From: Gemmata massiliana
GTDB lineage: Bacteria; Planctomycetota; Planctomycetia; Gemmatales; Gemmataceae
Length of the DNA: 39,773 nt
Assembly (NCBI GenBank): GCA_000531095.1
Contig: HG799472.1
Location: 120,292 to 160,064 of the forward strand
Direction: 5' to 3'
The first letter of the stretch is position 1; each line of letters opens with the position of its first letter. Under the pieces are notes generated by a model that searched no databases, was not told the origin of the DNA, and worked only from the letters and a program-made list of their open reading frames with translations. Position numbers and translations under genes: made by a program. Positions 16,143 to 25,971 of the stretch are shown here, piece by piece.

Positions 16143-17372
16143 ATGAATATTCTGTCTCGGCGCGCGTTCCTGTCCGCGTCCGCCGCTACTGCCGCCGGCA
16201 CGTTGGTTCCCCGGTTCGGCTTCGCTGCCGACAAGGTCGACACCGCGAAGCTCGTTGCCGGTAACACGCAGTTCGGGTGCGCGCTGTACGGCGAACTCGG
16301 AGCCAAGGCCGGGAACCTGTTCTTTTCGCCGTTCAGCATTTCCACGGCGCTGGGCATGACCGCGGCCGGCGCACGCGGGAAGACCTTCGAGGAGATGGAA
16401 AAGGTTCTTCACCTGCCCGCCGACGCGCCCGCAGCGTTCGGAGCCGTGTTGAAGAGCCTGAACGACGAGCCGGACGCCAAAAAGCGCGGGTTCACACTCA
16501 CCACCGCGAACGCACTGTGGGCACAGAACGGGTACCCGTGGAACCCGGAGTACAAGAAGCGCGTCGCCACCGACTACGGCGCCGGGCTGTTCGACACGGA
16601 CTTCAAGAGCGACCCCGAGGCCGCCCGTGCGACCATCAATTTGTGGGTCGAGAAGGAGACGCGCGAGAAGATCAAGGAACTGCTCCCGAAGGACGTCGTC
16701 ACCCGCGTTACGCGCCTCGTGCTCACCAACGCCATCTACTTCAAGGGCGATTGGGACGTGAAGTTCAAGAAGGAGAACACGAAAGACCTCCCGTTCACGC
16801 TCGGCGACGGCAAGAAGGTGGACGCGCCGCTCATGCACCGCGTGGGCGCGCACTTCTACGCAGAAGCGGACGGCTATCAGGTGCTCGACCTACCGTATGC
16901 CGGTAATCGCGTGAGCATGACCGTGATTCTCCCGAAGAAGCCGGACGGCCTCGCCGCGGTCGAGAAGGAGCTGACCGGTGACAAGCTCGGCGCGGCACTA
17001 AAGGGCTTGCGCCGCGAGCGGGAGGTCCACGTTCACCTGCCGCGGTTCAAGGTGGAGGAGTCGTTTCTATTGAACGATCCCCTGATCGCACTCGGTATGA
17101 AGGCGGCATTTACTGCCGCGGACTTCAGCGGGATGCACAACGGGGGCGAGGATCTGAAGATTTCCGCGGTGCTGCATAAAGCTTTCGTGGACGTGAACGA
17201 AGAGGGCACCGAGGCGGCAGCAGCGACTGGTGTCGTGATTGTCACCACGAGCGCGGCCCCGCCGCCGATGCCGAAATACTTCCGGGCCGACCGCCCGTTC
17301 CTGTACCTGATTCGCGATCACAAGACCGGCAGCGTGCTGTTCATGGGTCGGCTATCTGAACCGGCGAAGTGA
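16143..17372 (+). CDS. Tat-exported serpin (serine protease inhibitor)
   Basis: The 409-residue protein has a twin-arginine signal (SRRAFLSASAATAA, about 5-18) and then a full-length serpin fold: FFSPFSISTALGMTAAGA, LTNAIYFKGDWDVKF, FVDVNEEGTEAAAATG and a closing FLYLIRDHKTGSVLFMGRL. The hinge EEGTEAAAATG (353-363) has the small residues needed for loop insertion, so it should be inhibitory. Counting from the hinge puts P1 near Thr369 with Ser370 as P1', which points to an elastase- or subtilisin-like target. The loop is about five residues longer than in antitrypsin, so the exact P1 is uncertain. It would act in the periplasm or outside. The convergent neighbour is a metalloprotease, not a classical serpin target. 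Confidence 0.93.
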   Translation: MNILSRRAFLSASAATAAGTLVPRFGFAADKVDTAKLVAGNTQFGCALYGELGAKAGNLFFSPFSISTALGMTAAGARGKTFEEMEKVLHLPADAPAAFGAVLKSLNDEPDAKKRGFTLTTANALWAQNGYPWNPEYKKRVATDYGAGLFDTDFKSDPEAARATINLWVEKETREKIKELLPKDVVTRVTRLVLTNAIYFKGDWDVKFKKENTKDLPFTLGDGKKVDAPLMHRVGAHFYAEADGYQVLDLPYAGNRVSMTVILPKKPDGLAAVEKELTGDKLGAALKGLRREREVHVHLPRFKVEESFLLNDPLIALGMKAAFTAADFSGMHNGGEDLKISAVLHKAFVDVNEEGTEAAAATGVVIVTTSAAPPPMPKYFRADRPFLYLIRDHKTGSVLFMGRLSEPAK

Positions 17373-17407
17373 TGGCCGTGATTTGGTGATGTGCCCGAAT
17401 TGATCGA

Positions 17408-17435
17408 GCGGCGCGGACCTTTTGGTCCGCGCCGC
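17408..17435. terminator. Bidirectional hairpin terminator
   Basis: GCGGCGCGGACC (17408-17419) pairs perfectly with GGTCCGCGCCGC (17424-17435) around a TTTT loop. It lies between the convergent serpin and metalloprotease genes, which fits a shared terminator acting in both directions. Confidence 0.6.
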
Positions 17436-17449
17436 GCAACGTTACAACC

Positions 17450-19951
17450 TTACTTCTTCTTGTCGGCCGCGAGGATGGCCGTGATCTCACTGTGCAGGTC
17501 GTCGATGTGAGCGACCGTCAGCGGGTCTTTCGCCTTGCCTTTGGCCGCTTCGAGTTGACCGGCCAGCGTACCGAGCGCCTGGCGGCCGACAGCGCGAAGT
17601 TCACTCGCCCCGCGCGCCCCCGCCGCTGCGCCAGCACCTTGCGGCCCGACCGGTGCCGTCACCGCCGGGGCCGGTTGGAACTCCGCCTTCAGCAGATCGA
17701 CGTACCCGCGCTGGAGTTGCCGCCGGAGCGGATCGATCTTCGGTGCATCAGACTTCAGTTCCGAGAACAGCCCGGTCTGAACGTCGTTTACTAACTCCAC
17801 GGCGGTGTAAGTCTTGTCCGGCGCGAGCAATTCCGCATCGGCGAGTCGGGCGAGCCGACCCGCGCTCAACAGGCTGCGGAGCATGAGCCGCTGTTGGCCC
17901 GCGATGTCGCTGCCCGTGCCCGAGAATTTGAACTGGTTCACGAGGCCCGGGTTGAGCAATTTCGTCGGTGTGGTGAAGGCGTTTTCCAGCAGGAACTTCA
18001 CGGCTTCCTTCTGCTTGTCCTTCGACACGCGGACGAACGCTTCGCCCCCGCGCCCGCCGAGCGTGCGGTTCTCCACCACGCCGCCCACCTGCTTCGCCAC
18101 GGCCATGAACCAGCCCATGCGCGCGTTGAGGAGTTCTTCGTACACCTCTTCGAGCAGCGCGTAGTCCTCGCCCTTTTCGGTCGTCGCGGCGAGCATGTGT
18201 TCGAGCACGCGGTCGAGGTTCTTCAGCCCGCACGCGGTGACCTGGATCGGGTCGCTCCCGATGTTCTCGGTGAGCACGGTCGGGTCCACCATCGACGGGC
18301 CGTCTTCGCCGCCGAACCGCAGGAACGGGTTGTCCAGTTGCTTCGCGGCCCACTCGTCGAGCGTCTTGCGCTCCTCGTCGGGGGTCTTGGCGCTTGCGAC
18401 CGGCTTGTAGCCCCATTCAATGGCGAAATTGTCATACGGGGCGATCTTCGGCAGCAGGTTCTTCGGGTCCACTTTGTCTTCCGGCTGCGCGACGTAGTTG
18501 CACCGGCCGTAGGACATGATCGACGCGACGCTGCCGTACTCGGCGCAGAATTTCGGGTCGCGTAACTGGCTCACGGAGAACGCCTGGCTCGCGCGGTGAT
18601 TGTGGCGCAGCCCGAGCGTGTGGCCCACTTCGTGCGCGCACACGTAGCGGATCATCGCGCCGGTGGTGTCGTCCGGGAGCGGGAACTTGCGGGCCTTCTG
18701 GTCCACCGCGGAACACTGCACGAAGTACCACGTCTGCGCGGTCTTCACCATGTCGTGCCAGAAGATGATGTGCGCGGAGATCACTTCCCCCGAGCGCGGG
18801 TCGTGGACGTGCGGCCCCATCGCGTTCTGCACCGGCTCGGCCACCCACCGGATGACCGAGTGGCGCGCGTCTTCCGGATCCCAGTTCGGGTCTTCGGAGC
18901 GCGTCGGCGCGTCGCGGCAGATGATCGCGTTCTTGAACCCGGCCTTCTCGAACGCCGGTGCCCAGTCCTCAACGCCCTGCTTCATGAACGGGCGCCACTT
19001 TTCGGGGATCTCTTTCGACAGGTAGAACGTGATCGGCTTCACCACTTCGCTGACCGCCGCGGCCGGGTCTTTCTTCTCCAGGCGGAACCGGGTGATGAAC
19101 TCGCGCGCCACGGCCCACTGCTTCGGGTGCGAGTAGTCCACGAACTCTTCGGTGAAGTACCCCACGCGCGGGTCGGCGAGCCGGCCCTGCATCGGCGTTT
19201 CCGGCAGGATCGCGAGGCTGTGGTGGACGAGCGCCGTCACGCTCTTGGCCCCACCCAGTCCGCCCAGCCCGCCCGGTCCCGCCGGGCCGCCGAAGCCGCC
19301 GCTCGCGCGGAAGGTAATCAGTGCCCGGACCTCGATATTGCTCGGGAACGCTTTCACTTCGGAGAGGTACGACCGCCCCGAGTCCACGCTCGCGCCCGCG
19401 GCCCCCGCGGCGCGGGTGATGGGCAGGTCGCTGATCCCGAAGATGAACGTGTCAGACACATTGATGACTGTGGACCGGTCCTTGCCCTCGCACTCGACGT
19501 TGAACACGCCGACGATGGAGTCGGTCGCGCTCGCGTCGATGGAGGCTTGTACCGCCTTCCCGTCGGAGCGCTTCGCGAACCCGACCTTCCACAAGTAGAG
19601 CTTGTTGGCCCGGCGCTCGAACTTCAGCACCGCGGAGCCGAGGGCCGCGCCTCCCCAACTACCGAACATGCCGCCGCCCGGCCCCTTCGCGACCTCGGCT
19701 TGCCACAGGAACAGGCGCCCCTGCTTGTCCTGGGGAACCTCGAAGTACAGTTTGTCGTCGTGCCGGTGGACCGCGAAGACGCCCGTCGTCGTGGTGAAGT
19801 CCTTCGTGATGACGTCGTCATATTTCTTCAGATCGCCGGCCTTCGGTACGGTCTTGGAGGGCGGTTGTTTCGCGCTGGCCGGCGCGGAGTGTGATGACAG
19901 GATCGCGAGCGCGGCAATCAGGCCGGCGCCCAGCAGCAAACGGGTGCGCAT
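17450..19951 (-). CDS. Exported zinc metalloprotease, metzincin-like (DUF5117/DUF4953 type)
   Basis: The 833-residue protein starts with a signal peptide (MRTRLLLGAGLIAALAIL, then APASA). The zinc motif HEVGHTLGLRH (440-450) is the metzincin HExxHxxGxxH, with Glu441 as the base; ASIMSYG downstream fits the Met-turn. The N-terminal part (about 40-300) matches the DUF5117-like region that precedes the catalytic domain in large planctomycete and Bacteroidetes proteases; the C-terminal part is mostly helical. It is probably periplasmic or secreted. The start was set at ATG 19951, since the 60 upstream codons do not look like protein and the signal peptide begins here; GAGG lies seven bases before it. 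The final residues (AADKKK) are strongly basic. Confidence 0.85.
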   Translation of the reverse strand: MRTRLLLGAGLIAALAILSSHSAPASAKQPPSKTVPKAGDLKKYDDVITKDFTTTTGVFAVHRHDDKLYFEVPQDKQGRLFLWQAEVAKGPGGGMFGSWGGAALGSAVLKFERRANKLYLWKVGFAKRSDGKAVQASIDASATDSIVGVFNVECEGKDRSTVINVSDTFIFGISDLPITRAAGAAGASVDSGRSYLSEVKAFPSNIEVRALITFRASGGFGGPAGPGGLGGLGGAKSVTALVHHSLAILPETPMQGRLADPRVGYFTEEFVDYSHPKQWAVAREFITRFRLEKKDPAAAVSEVVKPITFYLSKEIPEKWRPFMKQGVEDWAPAFEKAGFKNAIICRDAPTRSEDPNWDPEDARHSVIRWVAEPVQNAMGPHVHDPRSGEVISAHIIFWHDMVKTAQTWYFVQCSAVDQKARKFPLPDDTTGAMIRYVCAHEVGHTLGLRHNHRASQAFSVSQLRDPKFCAEYGSVASIMSYGRCNYVAQPEDKVDPKNLLPKIAPYDNFAIEWGYKPVASAKTPDEERKTLDEWAAKQLDNPFLRFGGEDGPSMVDPTVLTENIGSDPIQVTACGLKNLDRVLEHMLAATTEKGEDYALLEEVYEELLNARMGWFMAVAKQVGGVVENRTLGGRGGEAFVRVSKDKQKEAVKFLLENAFTTPTKLLNPGLVNQFKFSGTGSDIAGQQRLMLRSLLSAGRLARLADAELLAPDKTYTAVELVNDVQTGLFSELKSDAPKIDPLRRQLQRGYVDLLKAEFQPAPAVTAPVGPQGAGAAAGARGASELRAVGRQALGTLAGQLEAAKGKAKDPLTVAHIDDLHSEITAILAADKKK

Positions 19952-20196
19952 GAGGTGCCTCGAACGATTCGGAGGGCCGTCAGGTTGGGATGGCTGGGAA
20001 TATCTTACCGTTTGGGTAAAGAATAGTGACAGTCCGGATTGAAAAGTTATCCGCACCCAGCCGCTACAATCGGAACTCTTGGTTCCGTTCTGTGCCGGTC
20101 GGCGCCCTGTCGCATGAGGCACGCGGAACACCGGGGGCGCTGGCGCTCGATAAATAGAACCGACCGTGGTTCTGCGCCCGCAACGGAGTTCCCGGC

Positions 20197-21102
20197 ATGA
20201 CGCCGCTCTGTCTGGTAGCCCTGTGTGCCGTCGGCGGTGATCCCGCGCCGTACCCCTACCCGAGTCAACCGCCCCTCACCCCGCCGTTGGCGAAAGAGCG
20301 GCGCGTGCCGTTCTACTTGAAGCCCATTGAGGCCCGCATCCGCGAGAAGGTCGCCAACCTCGCGCTCCCGGGTTCCGGTCAGCCCGAACCGCCCGGGTCG
20401 TACTTGTGGCAGCCGATCTTTAAGGAAGACCACATCCTGCGCGGCCCGACGCGCCCGTATGTGCCGCAACCGGGCGACATCGTGCTGAGCGCGGACGGGT
20501 CGATCTTCTGGAAGGTGATGCACAACCTCGCGGGCACCAGTCACCCGACGCACTCGATGATCGTGTTCGCGATGCCCGACGGGAAAATGGGCATCCTCGA
20601 GGGCGGGCCGCACGACACGATGAAGTGTCGCGTGCTCGATACGCTGCCGCACATGTTCTCTTACGAGGCCGAGGGGCGCGTGTGGGTGCGGGCGCGGGCG
20701 TGCCCCCTGACGCCGGAGCAGTCCGCGCGGCTCACCGAGTTCGCGCTGGCGACCAACGAGCGGGAGTTCGCGATCCGGCGCCTAGCCGCGCAGCTCACGG
20801 TCTTCCGCACACGCGGCCCCATTCGCACGGCGTTCATCGGGAAGCCGCACGGAATCGATCATGACAGCTATTTTTGCAGCGAGCTTGTGGCCGAAGCGTG
20901 CGTGTACGCGGGGCTGCTGGATCCGCGCACGACGCGCCCGTCCGCGACTTACCCGCGCGACCTGTTCATGGACCACTCGCTCAACCCGTACTTGAACAAG
21001 CACCTCAAACTTGCGCCCGCGTGGAACCCGCCCGCACGGTGGACGAGTTGGACAAACGGGACGAACGCGCCCTGCGAGTCAACGGTTGAACCGAAGCGGT
21101 AA
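20197..21102 (+). CDS. YiiX/YebB-like permuted NlpC/P60 cysteine hydrolase
   Basis: The 301-residue protein matches the circularly permuted NlpC/P60 superfamily. PQPGDIVLS (90-98) opens the fold, THSMIVF contains the putative catalytic His119, and YFCSELVAEAC carries the nucleophile Cys227. The closing PSATYPRDLFMD is typical of the YiiX group. Such enzymes cleave peptide or amide bonds, often in cell-wall or lipid-linked substrates; the substrate here is unknown. The N-terminus is a weak signal (MTPLCLVALCAVGG) with a proline-rich stretch after it, so export is likely but not certain. GGAG ten bases before the ATG at 20197 supports the start; a TACAAT hexamer lies at 20065-20070. The PSD1 gene begins 50 bases after its stop. 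Confidence 0.78.
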   Translation: MTPLCLVALCAVGGDPAPYPYPSQPPLTPPLAKERRVPFYLKPIEARIREKVANLALPGSGQPEPPGSYLWQPIFKEDHILRGPTRPYVPQPGDIVLSADGSIFWKVMHNLAGTSHPTHSMIVFAMPDGKMGILEGGPHDTMKCRVLDTLPHMFSYEAEGRVWVRARACPLTPEQSARLTEFALATNEREFAIRRLAAQLTVFRTRGPIRTAFIGKPHGIDHDSYFCSELVAEACVYAGLLDPRTTRPSATYPRDLFMDHSLNPYLNKHLKLAPAWNPPARWTSWTNGTNAPCESTVEPKR

Positions 21103-21152
21103 ATCGGTGACAATGGCGCGACCTCCCGCCTCGTGGTCGCGCCGAGTCCATC

Positions 21153-24137
21153 ATGCCGCGCACAGCTCTCTCACTCATCGCGTTCCTGTTCGCTTCCAGC
21201 GCCACGGCCGCGCCGCCCGACTTCGACAAACAAATCGCCCCACTGCTCGCTGCGCGGTGCGTCGATTGCCACAGTGGGCCGAAACCGAAGGGCAAACTCG
21301 ACCTCTCGCGCAAAGCGGGCGTGTTCGCTACGGACAGCCCGGCTGTTGTGCCGGGGAAGCCCGCGAGTAGCTCGTTGTGGGAGCGCGTCGCTGCGGGCGA
21401 AATGCCGCCGAAAAAGCCGCTCCCGGAAGCCGAACAGAAGTTGCTCAAAGAGTGGATCGAGAGCGGGGCGAAGTGGGGCACGGACCCGATCGACCCGTTC
21501 CGTTTCACGACAGACGTTCGCGCCGGGTACGACTGGTGGGCGATTCAGCCCGTCACGCGCCCGAAGGTGCCCGAAGTCCCGGACGCAAAGCCGCGCGCCT
21601 TCAATACGATCGATCGCTTCATCGTGGCGAAACTGAGCGACAGGGGGCTATCGCTCTCCCCGGAAGCGGACCGGCGCACGCTGATTCGCCGCGTGCACTT
21701 CGACCTCACCGGCCTACCTCCGTCGCCGGAAGAGGTGGATGCGTTCGTGCGGGACACGGACGCGACCGCTTACGAGAAAGTGGTCGACCGGTTGCTCGCG
21801 TCGCCGCACTACGGCGAGCGGTGGGCGCGCCACTGGCTCGACGTGGTGCGTTACGGCGAAACGGACGGCTTCGAGCGGAACACGCCGCGTGAGAATTCGT
21901 GGCACTACCGCGACTGGGTGATTCGGGCACTCAACGCGGACGTGCCGTACACCGAATTCGTGCGGCTGCAACTCGCGGGGGACGTGTTCCAGCCCGGTGA
22001 TCCCGATGCCACCCGCGCGACGGGCTTCCTGGTGGCCGGAGTTCACAACACGGTGCTCGGCAACGACCAGATGCGGGCGATCGCGCGGCAGGACGAACTC
22101 GAAGACATCGTCGGCGGCGTGGCGCAAACGTTCCTCGGGCTGACCGCGAACTGTGCCCGGTGCCACGACCACAAGTTCGATCCCATCTCCCAGGCCGATT
22201 TTTACCGGCTCGCGTCCGCGCTCGGTGGCGTCGGGTTCGGCGAGCGCCCCGCGCCCGACGCCAAAACGACGAGCGAAATCGCGAAGCTCGTCAAGGAGTT
22301 GGGCGCCGTCACCAAAAAACTCGCGGCCCTCGAAGATCCCGCACGCAAGGCGGTTCTGACCGAGAAGGGGATGGGGAAAACGGACAAACTCGCCCCCGCT
22401 CCGATTGCTGCGTGGGACTTCCGGCGAGGGAGCGACGACCTCATTGGTAAGCTGCACGTCAAACTCGTGGGGGGCGCAAAACTCACGTCCGAGGGTGCGG
22501 TACTCGACGGCAAAACCGCGCTCTTACGCACGTCCGCATTACCCTTCGACCTGAAGGCGAAGACGCTCGAAGCCTGGGTGAAACTCGATTCTCTCTCGCA
22601 ACGCGGCGGCGGCATCATCTCCGTGCAGACGCCCGACGGGAACGAGTTTGATGCGATCGTGTTCGGTGAAAACGAGCCGGCCCGGTGGATGGCCGGGAGT
22701 AACGGATTCGTGCGATACAAGTCGTTCGGCGGCTCGGAAGAAAAGGGGGCCACGAACGAGTTCGTTCACTTCGCCATTACGTTCAGCGCTGATGGCACCA
22801 TCACCGGGTACCGCAACGGCGAGCGCTATGGCGCTGGCTATGCGCCCAGAGGAGCACTCGGGTTCCAGGCGGAAAAGGCGGTCGTTGTGTTCGGGTGCCG
22901 GCACGAACCGGCCGGCGGGAACAGGATGCTCGCCGGCACCGTGAGCGCAGCACGCCTGTACGACAAGGCGCTCTCGCACGAAGAGATCGAAGCCTCGTTC
23001 CGGTCCGGTGGCGGCTTCGTGAGTGAGGCCGAACTTGCTGCGAAACTCGCGCCTGAAGACCGTGCGACGCGGACCGCGCTTCGCATGCAGCACGAAACAC
23101 TCGCTGCGCGGCTCGGAACGCTGCGCCAGCTCGCGGCGAACGCGAAAATCTACGCGAACGTCCCCCAAGCGCCGGGAGTCACGCGGGTACTCATTCGCGG
23201 TGACCTCGCGACTCCCGCGGCGGTTGTTGCGCCCGCGGGGTTGTCGGCACTGACGGGTCCGAAGGCGGATTTCGGACTCGCCCCGAACGCGACCGACGCG
23301 GACCGGCGCAAAAAGCTCGCGGAGTGGATCACCGCGCCAAACAACCCGCTGTTCGGTCGCGTGATTGTGAACCGCGTGTGGCACTACCACTTCGGTACGG
23401 GAATCGTCGAGACGCCGAACGACTTCGGCTTCAACGGCGGGCGCCCGTCGCACCCCGAACTGCTCGACTGGCTCGCGACCGAGTTCGCGGACCGCAAGTA
23501 CAGCCTCAAATCACTCCACAAGCTCATCGTGACCTCGGCGGCGTACCGGCAGGCGTCCGCCCCCCGAAAGGACGCGAGCGCGAAGGACGCCGACAACCGC
23601 CTCCTGTGGCGGTACAAGCCGCACCGGTTGGAGGGTGAGGTGGTGCGCGACCTGATGCTGACGGCGTCGGGCTTGTTGAACCGCGAGGTCGGCGGGAAGG
23701 GGTTCAGCGACTACAAGATGCGCGACTTCAACGGTACCGCGTACTTCGACCCGTTCGATCCGGTCGGGCCGGAGTTCCACCGGCGGAGCGTGTACCGGTT
23801 CACCCCGCGCGGCGCGAACCAAGGGTTACTCGATGCGTTCGACTGCCCGGACCCCGCAGCGGCAGCTCCGCGGCGCGCGGTCACCACGACGCCACTCCAG
23901 GCACTCGCGCTGTGGAACAACGGCTTCGCGCTCCGCACGGCCGATGCCCTCGCCGCCCGCGTCGCGAAAGAAGCCGATGGGGTTGAGAAGCAAGTCACGC
24001 GCGCCTGGCTGCTCGCGTACCAGCGCCCGCCGAGCGGGGACGAACTGAAACTCGCCGTGAAGCTGGTCAACGACCACGGACTCAAAGCGCTGGGCCGCGT
24101 GCTGTTCAACAGCAACGAGTTCGTGATCGTGGAGTGA
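21153..24137 (+). CDS. PSD1-type planctomycete cytochrome protein (c-type heme, DUF1549, LamG, DUF1553)
   Basis: The 994-residue exported protein shows the planctomycete PSCyt1-DUF1549-DUF1553 layout. After a signal peptide (1-20), the heme site CVDCH (36-40) follows, with AAGEMPPKKPL supplying a likely axial methionine. DUF1549 covers about 130-340 (FNTIDRFIVAKL, CARCHDHKFDPI; the latter is a second CxxCH and could bind another heme). A concanavalin/LamG-like insert lies at about 415-630. DUF1553 closes the chain (NRVWHYHFGTGIVETPNDFG, SVYRFTPRGANQGLLDAFD). The role is unproven; it is usually proposed to act in electron transfer or polysaccharide use at the cell surface. The DUF1501 gene follows 127 bases later, the normal partner in this phylum. 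Confidence 0.93.
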   Translation: MPRTALSLIAFLFASSATAAPPDFDKQIAPLLAARCVDCHSGPKPKGKLDLSRKAGVFATDSPAVVPGKPASSSLWERVAAGEMPPKKPLPEAEQKLLKEWIESGAKWGTDPIDPFRFTTDVRAGYDWWAIQPVTRPKVPEVPDAKPRAFNTIDRFIVAKLSDRGLSLSPEADRRTLIRRVHFDLTGLPPSPEEVDAFVRDTDATAYEKVVDRLLASPHYGERWARHWLDVVRYGETDGFERNTPRENSWHYRDWVIRALNADVPYTEFVRLQLAGDVFQPGDPDATRATGFLVAGVHNTVLGNDQMRAIARQDELEDIVGGVAQTFLGLTANCARCHDHKFDPISQADFYRLASALGGVGFGERPAPDAKTTSEIAKLVKELGAVTKKLAALEDPARKAVLTEKGMGKTDKLAPAPIAAWDFRRGSDDLIGKLHVKLVGGAKLTSEGAVLDGKTALLRTSALPFDLKAKTLEAWVKLDSLSQRGGGIISVQTPDGNEFDAIVFGENEPARWMAGSNGFVRYKSFGGSEEKGATNEFVHFAITFSADGTITGYRNGERYGAGYAPRGALGFQAEKAVVVFGCRHEPAGGNRMLAGTVSAARLYDKALSHEEIEASFRSGGGFVSEAELAAKLAPEDRATRTALRMQHETLAARLGTLRQLAANAKIYANVPQAPGVTRVLIRGDLATPAAVVAPAGLSALTGPKADFGLAPNATDADRRKKLAEWITAPNNPLFGRVIVNRVWHYHFGTGIVETPNDFGFNGGRPSHPELLDWLATEFADRKYSLKSLHKLIVTSAAYRQASAPRKDASAKDADNRLLWRYKPHRLEGEVVRDLMLTASGLLNREVGGKGFSDYKMRDFNGTAYFDPFDPVGPEFHRRSVYRFTPRGANQGLLDAFDCPDPAAAAPRRAVTTTPLQALALWNNGFALRTADALAARVAKEADGVEKQVTRAWLLAYQRPPSGDELKLAVKLVNDHGLKALGRVLFNSNEFVIVE

Positions 24138-24264
24138 CGCGACTGGAGTCGTTGAGCGCGTCTTGGCGAACCGCGAGTGTTAACGAGCGGGTGGGCGCGG
24201 GTGTAGTCGAACAAACTAACATCGGGCGATTGCAGAGCACCACAAGCCACAACACGGACCTCAT

Positions 24265-25671
24265 ATGACGGCCCTCTCCCGACGCGATTTCTTCTCCTGG
24301 TCCGCGAACGGTCTCGCGTCCGCGGCTGCGCTGCACCTACTCGCGAATGACGGCGTTGTGGGCGCGAAGCCGCACCACGCTCCGAAGGCCAAGCGCGCGA
24401 TTCAGATTTCACTCGTCGGCGGGATGAGCCACCTCGATTCGTTCGACTACAAGCCAGAATTGACGAAGCTCCACGGCAAACCGCTCGGGAGCGACAGCAA
24501 GCCGGACGTGTTCTTCGGGCAGGTCGGGTTACTGCGCAAGCCGGACTGGGCGTTCAAGCAGCGCGGGAAATCCGGCTTGTGGGTGTCGGACCTGTTCCCG
24601 CACATCGCCGGGGTCGCGGACGAACTCACGGTCATTAACTCGATGACTGCGGACAGTGCGAACCACACGCCGGCGCTGTTCGTGCTGAACAGCGGGTTCC
24701 AGTTTAACGGCTACCCGGCGCTCGGCTCGTGGCTCAGTTACGGGCTGGGGACCGAAGCCGACGACCTCCCGGCGTTCGTCGTGCTGCCGGACGGCCGCGG
24801 GGAAGCGAACGGTGCGGCGTCGAACTGGTCGAGCGGGTTCCTCCCGGCGCAGCACCAGGGCGTCGTGTTCCGCGGTGGCGACGCCCCCGTGCGCGATCTC
24901 TTCCCAGAAAAGGCGATTCCCGCGAACGAAGAGAAGGACTCGCGCACTGCGCTCGACCGGCTCAACGCGATGCACCTGGAACGCAGCGGCGGCGAGGGAG
25001 ATCTCGCGGCCCGCATCAACAGCTATTCGCTCGCGGCGAAGATGCAGCTCGCGGTCCCCGCGGTCGCCGACCTCTCGAAAGAGCCGGCAAAACTAAAGAT
25101 CCAGTACGGGCTCGATGACCCGAAGACCGCGGACTGCGGGCGCCGGTGCCTGCTCGCCCGGCGCCTGCTCGAAAAGGGCGTGCGCTTCGTGCAGATTTAT
25201 AGCGGCGGGCCGATCGCCGGGACGCCGCGCACGAGCTGGGACGCGCACGAGAACGTGCTGGAGAACCACTCTGCGGAGGCCGGGCGCATCGACCGACCTA
25301 TTGCGACCCTGCTCCAAGACCTGAAGCAGAAAGATATGCTGAAGGACACGCTGGTGATTTTCACCACGGAGTTCGGGCGCACACCGTTCACGCAGAGCGC
25401 CGGGAACGTGGTGGGTACGGGCCGCGACCACAACAAGTACGGGTTCTCGTGCTGGCTGGCCGGCGCGGGGTGCAAGCCCGGTATCGCGTTCGGGAGCACG
25501 GACGATATCGGCTGGAAGGTGGCCGAGCACCCGGTGCCGTGGTACGACTTTCACGCCACCGTGCTACACCTACTTGGCATCGACCACGAGAAACTGACGT
25601 ACTACCACAATGGCATCAAGCGCCGGCTGACTAACGTCCACGGTGAAGTGGTGAAGGGCGTGCTGGCGTGA
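24265..25671 (+). CDS. DUF1501 Tat-exported protein (sulfatase-like fold)
   Basis: The 468-residue protein has a twin-arginine signal (SRRDFFSWSANGLASAAAL, about 5-23). The DUF1501 features are ISLVGGMSHLDSFDYKPEL read in parts near residue 48, TADSANHTPALF, GRRCLLARRLLEKGVRFVQI, FTTEFGRTPF and GRDHNKYGFSCWLAGAG. DUF1501 is related to alkaline-phosphatase/sulfatase folds, but the reaction is unknown. It usually forms a pair with PSD1-type proteins, as here, and both would act outside the cytoplasm. The length is normal. The stop is followed within 33 bases by the large palindromic element that separates it from the convergent CocE gene. Confidence 0.93.
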   Translation: MTALSRRDFFSWSANGLASAAALHLLANDGVVGAKPHHAPKAKRAIQISLVGGMSHLDSFDYKPELTKLHGKPLGSDSKPDVFFGQVGLLRKPDWAFKQRGKSGLWVSDLFPHIAGVADELTVINSMTADSANHTPALFVLNSGFQFNGYPALGSWLSYGLGTEADDLPAFVVLPDGRGEANGAASNWSSGFLPAQHQGVVFRGGDAPVRDLFPEKAIPANEEKDSRTALDRLNAMHLERSGGEGDLAARINSYSLAAKMQLAVPAVADLSKEPAKLKIQYGLDDPKTADCGRRCLLARRLLEKGVRFVQIYSGGPIAGTPRTSWDAHENVLENHSAEAGRIDRPIATLLQDLKQKDMLKDTLVIFTTEFGRTPFTQSAGNVVGTGRDHNKYGFSCWLAGAGCKPGIAFGSTDDIGWKVAEHPVPWYDFHATVLHLLGIDHEKLTYYHNGIKRRLTNVHGEVVKGVLA

Positions 25672-25703
25672 GCAGGGCAGAAAAGGCAGAAGGCAGAAGG
25701 CTG

Positions 25704-25950
25704 AGCCGCGGATAAACGCAGATCACACGGATTAAAGCAGAAGGACGATTTTAAGCCCCGATAGGGGCGTCAGCGAGTAGCCAGGGGTGGAGCAAGCGAC
25801 GCGAGCGCAACCCCTGGCGGACCAGGAAGTAACTCAACGTTACGTGCAGTTGTGACTATCGCTTCACCCCTGGCTACCCGCCTCCGCCCCTATCGGGGCT
25901 TAAAATCGTCCTTCTGCTTTAATCCGCGTGATCTGCGTTTATCCGCGGCT
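25704..25950. repeat. Palindromic repeat element, copy A
   Basis: The left arm (25704-25769) and the right arm (25885-25950) are complementary over 66 bases with a single mismatch (25727). Inside lie further complementary pieces: GTAGCCAGGGGTG and CACCCCTGGCTAC, and a hairpin made by CCAGGGGT and ACCCCTGG. The centre holds a 46-base core (25804-25849) that recurs exactly, in reverse orientation, in copy B. No coding frame fits the element. It nearly fills the 300-base gap between the convergent DUF1501 and CocE genes. It could be a MITE-like mobile palindrome, a bidirectional terminator or a structured RNA. Confidence 0.9.
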
Positions 25951-25971
25951 GTATTTCTCCCGCTGCGTTCC

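Noticed and set aside
18596..19894. Long open frame on the plus strand opposite the metalloprotease gene
   Set aside because: It mirrors the codon structure of the metalloprotease, is rich in Arg, His and Val as expected for antisense reading of GC-rich genes, and shows no family motif.
16143..19951. Serpin and metalloprotease as an inhibitor-enzyme pair
   Set aside because: Serpins act on serine or cysteine proteases; the neighbour is a zinc metzincin, and the genes are convergent with a terminator between them.
25704..25950. CRISPR array or tRNA-like gene in the repeat-filled gap
   Set aside because: The repeats are inverted rather than direct, are not regularly spaced and do not fold as a cloverleaf.
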